Source of the DNA: Drosophila pseudoobscura
Lineage: Eukaryota; Arthropoda; Insecta; Diptera; Drosophilidae
Length of the DNA: 64,000 nucleotides
Assembly: GCF_009870125.1 (NCBI RefSeq)
Contig: NC_046679.1
Coordinates: 3,596,001 to 3,660,000 of the forward strand
Direction: 5' to 3'
Shown here: piece after piece, positions 61,001 through 64,000 of the stretch
How the letters are laid out: each line of letters begins with the position of its first letter
How positions within the stretch are numbered: position 1 is the first letter of the stretch
The notes under the pieces: generated by a model
Databases searched by the model: none
What the model was told of the DNA's origin: nothing
The model's input: the letters and a program-made list of their open reading frames with translations, nothing else
Program-made: the position numbers and the translations under genes

Positions 61001-63554
61001 GGAATCAATTAGCAGAAAGTGCCCTCAAAGGCAGGGACAGTACAGGGGGCCATGGCCAGTGGCAAATGTCAAATGTTATTGCTACAAATCACACAATTTT
61101 ATCAATCAATGGGAGGAAAAGAGGCCTAGCCTTGCCCTGCCCTGCCTTGCCTTGAGAACAGAACCTACAAGACTGGGCTGGGCCTTGACTTTTCTGGCGC
61201 CAATCTGCCCTTTTTCTAGTATTCTTTTGGCAAAGGGTTTCAGATGCGACAATTCTGTGGCCACCTCCTGTCGCCAGCACTTCCTGCCCGAAAGCCTCAA
61301 CGATTATGTCTTCAATCGCACAGAGCCACATTATGCACATCCGTTGCACTCCGGTGAAGAGGTCTCGGCTAGACTAGTGCCCACTGTCGCTCTTTCTCTG
61401 GGGGGGGCAGGCAGCAGGCAGAGCTCCATCAAATGGAGCTACGTGCTGGCCATGCCAAACGATGATGGGATCCATGGGGATGATGGCTAATCGGTATTCA
61501 AATGAGCGCTGCTTTGGCGTAGGGCCCCAGAGTGGCTTATGGCTTGTTGCTTGTGGCAGCGAAACCGAAAGTCAGATGGGTTTTTCAACTCGAACGCGAC
61601 AGTTCACCGTGTGCACAGTTTTCAGACGTTGCATTCAAATGAGGCGCAAAGCGAAGGTGTTACTTCTTTTGTTTGGAGGGAGCCAGAGATTATCTAATCG
61701 CCCAAGGGGGGGACAATAGACAGGCCTTTCTATCTATCGATGATGATGTTAACGCAATCTCTTGCTTTTGCTCCACTTTTTCAGACACTCAACACGGCCG
61801 TGGTGCAGATCTACAAGACCGAAGGCAATGCCCATTCGCACTGGAAGAAAAAGCACACGGGCGTGGTGTGCTTCGTGAAGGACAGCGCCATACGGTCGTA
61901 CTTCCTGCGCGCCTACTGCCTGATCAAGAGCGAGCTCATCTGGGAGCACGAGATCTACGATGGCATGCAGATCGTCAAGTCGCGACCCTTTCTGCTTACC
62001 TTCGAGGGCAGCGTAAGTGGCCAACAAAATCAACTGCAAAACTAGAAAACTAATCCTTCTTTCTGTGCAGGACGGTCATGTGGGGTTGAACTTTGTCTCC
62101 GAGAAGGAGTGCGACGACTTCTTCCGCATCGTAGATGCCACCATCGAGACGCGCAATCGCAAGCGCCAGGAGAAGCGCAGTCGCCAGAAGAGCCAGCAGG
62201 CCCCGAACGCTCCAGTGCCGCCGGTGCAACGCGAGCCAATGCGTCCCCCGGCCATGCAGCCCAGCGGCGGCATGACGGCCACGGACGGCGGCGGGCCCGT
62301 CCAGCTGCGCAACAACAAAATCAATTCGGTCACACTGACGCCAGCGCCCACGAAGAACTTCCTTTCGAGCAACTTCGGCCTGGGCAGCCAGGGCAAGGAC
62401 AAGAAGCGCAAGGTGACCAAGGCGGACATTAGCCAGCCGACGAACTTTGTGCACATCAGCCATGTGGGCTGGGATGCGGACAAAGGCTTCGATCTGACGG
62501 GCAACGAGGACGACGAGATGCTGAACGAGATCTTTGTGAAGGCGGGCGTCTCGGAGATGGAGCTGAAGGATCGGGATACTCGCGCCTTCATCTACGACTT
62601 CATACAGAGCAACAATGTGCTGGCCACGGTCAAGCAGGAGAGCGAAAAGTCCCCGACGGAACCAGCGCCAGTGAGCGCCACCCACATGCCGCCACCGGTG
62701 CCGAGCCGCCATAACCATGTGAGTGCCGGCAGCGAAACGGAACCAAAACTTCGATTATTTATAGCATCTTCTGCTTGTTCTTTTCAGTCACAGAATGGTA
62801 ACCAAAGAACCGCGCCTCCTCCGCCGGCCAGGCAGCCGCCGCCCCCGGTGCCCACAACGGTGCCGGGCGCCATGCGTGCACCTCCACCACCCATCCGACC
62901 ACCACCCATCGGCAGTGCCCCACCGCCGCCACCTGTCAGCGCACCCGCCGTTGCGGTAAGCAGCCAAAAAATAGACCCATCGCAGGGGCAACGTGATGAT
63001 GTTAAGTTTTGTATCTCGCAGCCGCCTCCACCACCCCCGCCACCACCGGCATCGGCGCCACCACCACCACCCCCGCCAATGCCTGCTGGAGAGATACCCA
63101 TTATCACAACCACACAAGCACCTACCCAAGCAGTGAAACGATCCCCGGCCCCGGTAGCGGCGGAAGCGCCTCCGGACTCACACAACGCCCTGATGGACGC
63201 CATTCGCAAGGGAACAGTCTTGAAGGTGAGTCAAGTGAGGATGAAACCAAACCACTGGAGATCAGAGAGGGTAACCCTTGTGCTTTTTTCAAACAGAAAG
63301 TGGATACGGCTGCTTTGAGCACCGGCAGCGGCGACTCGCGCAGCGATTTGATGACTGAGATACGGACTGGCATTGTACTGAAGCCGGCCGATAAACGGGA
63401 TCTGGGCAGCCAACGCATCAGTAGCGATGGTGGCGCCGGCGGCACCGATGCCCTGGCCGATGCTTTGCGACGGGCACTGGCGGCGCGCGGCACTGCCATG
63501 CATTCGGACGACGATGAGAGCGAGTCTACGGACAACGACGGCGAGTGGGACTAG
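58099..63554 (+). CDS. WASp: Wiskott-Aldrich syndrome protein homologue (Arp2/3 activator)
   Basis: Exons 58099-58236, 61785-62012, 62071-62718, 62788-62955, 63022-63225 and 63297-63554 join to 547 codons plus stop, all in phase 0. The protein links Cdc42 and phosphoinositide signals to Arp2/3-driven actin branching; in flies it acts in sensory-organ cell fate and myoblast fusion. Domains in order: WH1/EVH1 at about 27-150 (MLNPEENEAVFKMLGRKC, VVQIYKTEG), a basic region (about 150-162), the CRIB/GTPase-binding segment ISQPTNFVHISHVGWD at 242-257, a proline-rich region (about 325-445), two WH2 motifs (about 448-465 with IRKGTVLK, and 474-492 with IRTGIVLK), a central helix (about 510-528), and an acidic tail ending GEWD with the Arp2/3-binding Trp546. 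The first in-frame ATG (58099) was chosen; a 3.5-kb intron follows the first exon. Confidence 0.95.
58346..58394. repeat. CT-rich (CTCTCT/CTGCCT) repeat
   Basis: Pyrimidine-only tract with CT dinucleotides and CTGCCT interruptions in WASp intron 1. Confidence 0.8.
60186..60203. repeat. (CT)9 microsatellite
   Basis: Uninterrupted CT run in WASp intron 1. Confidence 0.85.
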
Positions 63555-64000
63555 GCAGCAGACACAAGTTGAGCAGCAGATGACACACGATTCATGTGGC
63601 AGACACTATTCCAAATATAAGCAATAATGCAACATGTGCTTTTGGCATTTTGGTTTATCCTTGAATGATAAAACCCTGTAAATACTGTTTAGTGAATTTC
63701 CATACCTCTTTAATTTAATTTTATAGCAAACGCGATACCAACAAAAAAACTAAGAGATGGTAAATACTATATACATATGTCTGTATTATCGGCATTGCGC
63801 CCGCTTTCGGTTGTTCCAGTTCACAATTGCATATCCATAAAACCTGCTCAATTAAACACGATATATAAATAAATATATATATACATAGATATGTACGATA
63901 CGCATGTAAATGAATTAAATGCAAACGTTGATCAGTGCCAAAAAAACAAACAACTCGAGAACACCAAAATCCAAACAACCTTTGTGACTTGTGAAAACAT
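63555..64000 (+). other. WASp 3' UTR and flank
   Basis: AT-rich sequence after the WASp stop. An AATAAA at 63868-63873, followed by a TA run, is the likely polyadenylation signal, giving a 3' UTR of about 330 bases. Nothing else recognisable before the window ends. Confidence 0.55.

Larger units (their letters stand above)
58237..61784 (+). other. WASp intron 1 (3.5 kb)
   Basis: GTGAGT donor, TTTTTCAG acceptor, phase 0. Contains CT-rich runs (58346-58394 and 60186-60203) and AT-rich DNA. No nested gene is supported. Confidence 0.8.

Noticed and set aside
62050..62718. Antisense open frame (222 codons) and a second one opposite WASp exon 3
   Set aside because: Products of the GC-rich codon composition of WASp on the other strand; the sense protein is unmistakable.
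62784..63209. Gly-rich antisense frame
   Set aside because: It is the reverse of the WASp proline-rich coding exons.
63226..63318. Read-through of WASp exon 5 into the following intron as an alternative C-terminus
   Set aside because: Consensus GTGAGT donor and AAACAG acceptor join to the conserved second WH2 and acidic tail; the read-through has no family similarity.
1..64000. rRNA, tRNA, CRISPR, bacterial operon or viral gene
   Set aside because: None was seen; the splice structure and protein matches show an insect nuclear locus. I could not scan exhaustively for tRNA or microRNA folding by eye.

Overview
The window is eukaryotic and comes from an insect, almost certainly a Drosophila. 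Coding exons are split by many short GT-AG introns. The reconstructed proteins are near-identical to known D. melanogaster proteins: AdipoR, a CG5326-type elongase, CG5346, Octβ1R and WASp. The noncoding DNA is AT-rich, full of microsatellites, and carries a DINE-1/INE-1-type element with the (TA)n and GTCTGTCTGTCC blocks. The frequent TACGAGTA/TACTCGTA words and the divergence level suggest the obscura group. The species is inference; the genus is well supported.

Layout, left to right. (1) 0.65-4.15 kb, plus strand: AdipoR, with two alternative first coding exons and one polyadenylation region. (2) 4.2-13.9 kb: long noncoding flank, probably holding the 5' UTR and promoter of the next gene. 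(3) 13.9-15.5 kb, plus: an ELOVL-type fatty acid elongase. (4) 15.8-17.1 kb and 19.55-24.8 kb, plus: two tandem genes for a 2-oxoglutarate/Fe(II) oxygenase (CG5346 family). The first copy is compact and lacks a 51-residue segment found next to the metal-binding site of the second. (5) 28.05-35.8 kb, minus: Octβ1R, a seven-exon octopamine receptor gene convergent with the oxygenases. (6) 36-55 kb: about 19.5 kb with no supported coding gene, presumably Octβ1R upstream and regulatory DNA, ending near a DINE-1 element at about 54.2-54.8 kb. (7) 55.3-55.9 kb, minus: a small cysteine-rich, RING/PHD-like protein gene with a 4-nt coding microexon. (8) About 57.0-63.9 kb, plus: WASp, divergent from the small gene, with a candidate TATA/initiator promoter and an exact DREF site.

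The genes do not form a pathway. They cover adiponectin-receptor-like lipid signalling, fatty acid elongation, an uncharacterised oxygenase, octopamine signalling and Arp2/3-dependent actin nucleation. There is no operon-like logic. I found no rRNA, tRNA, CRISPR array or viral gene.

All exon joins were read by hand from splice sites and reading frame. Each listed coding join gives an uninterrupted frame of the expected length. The most notable observation is the remodelled tandem oxygenase pair. I did not find a clearly new biological system.
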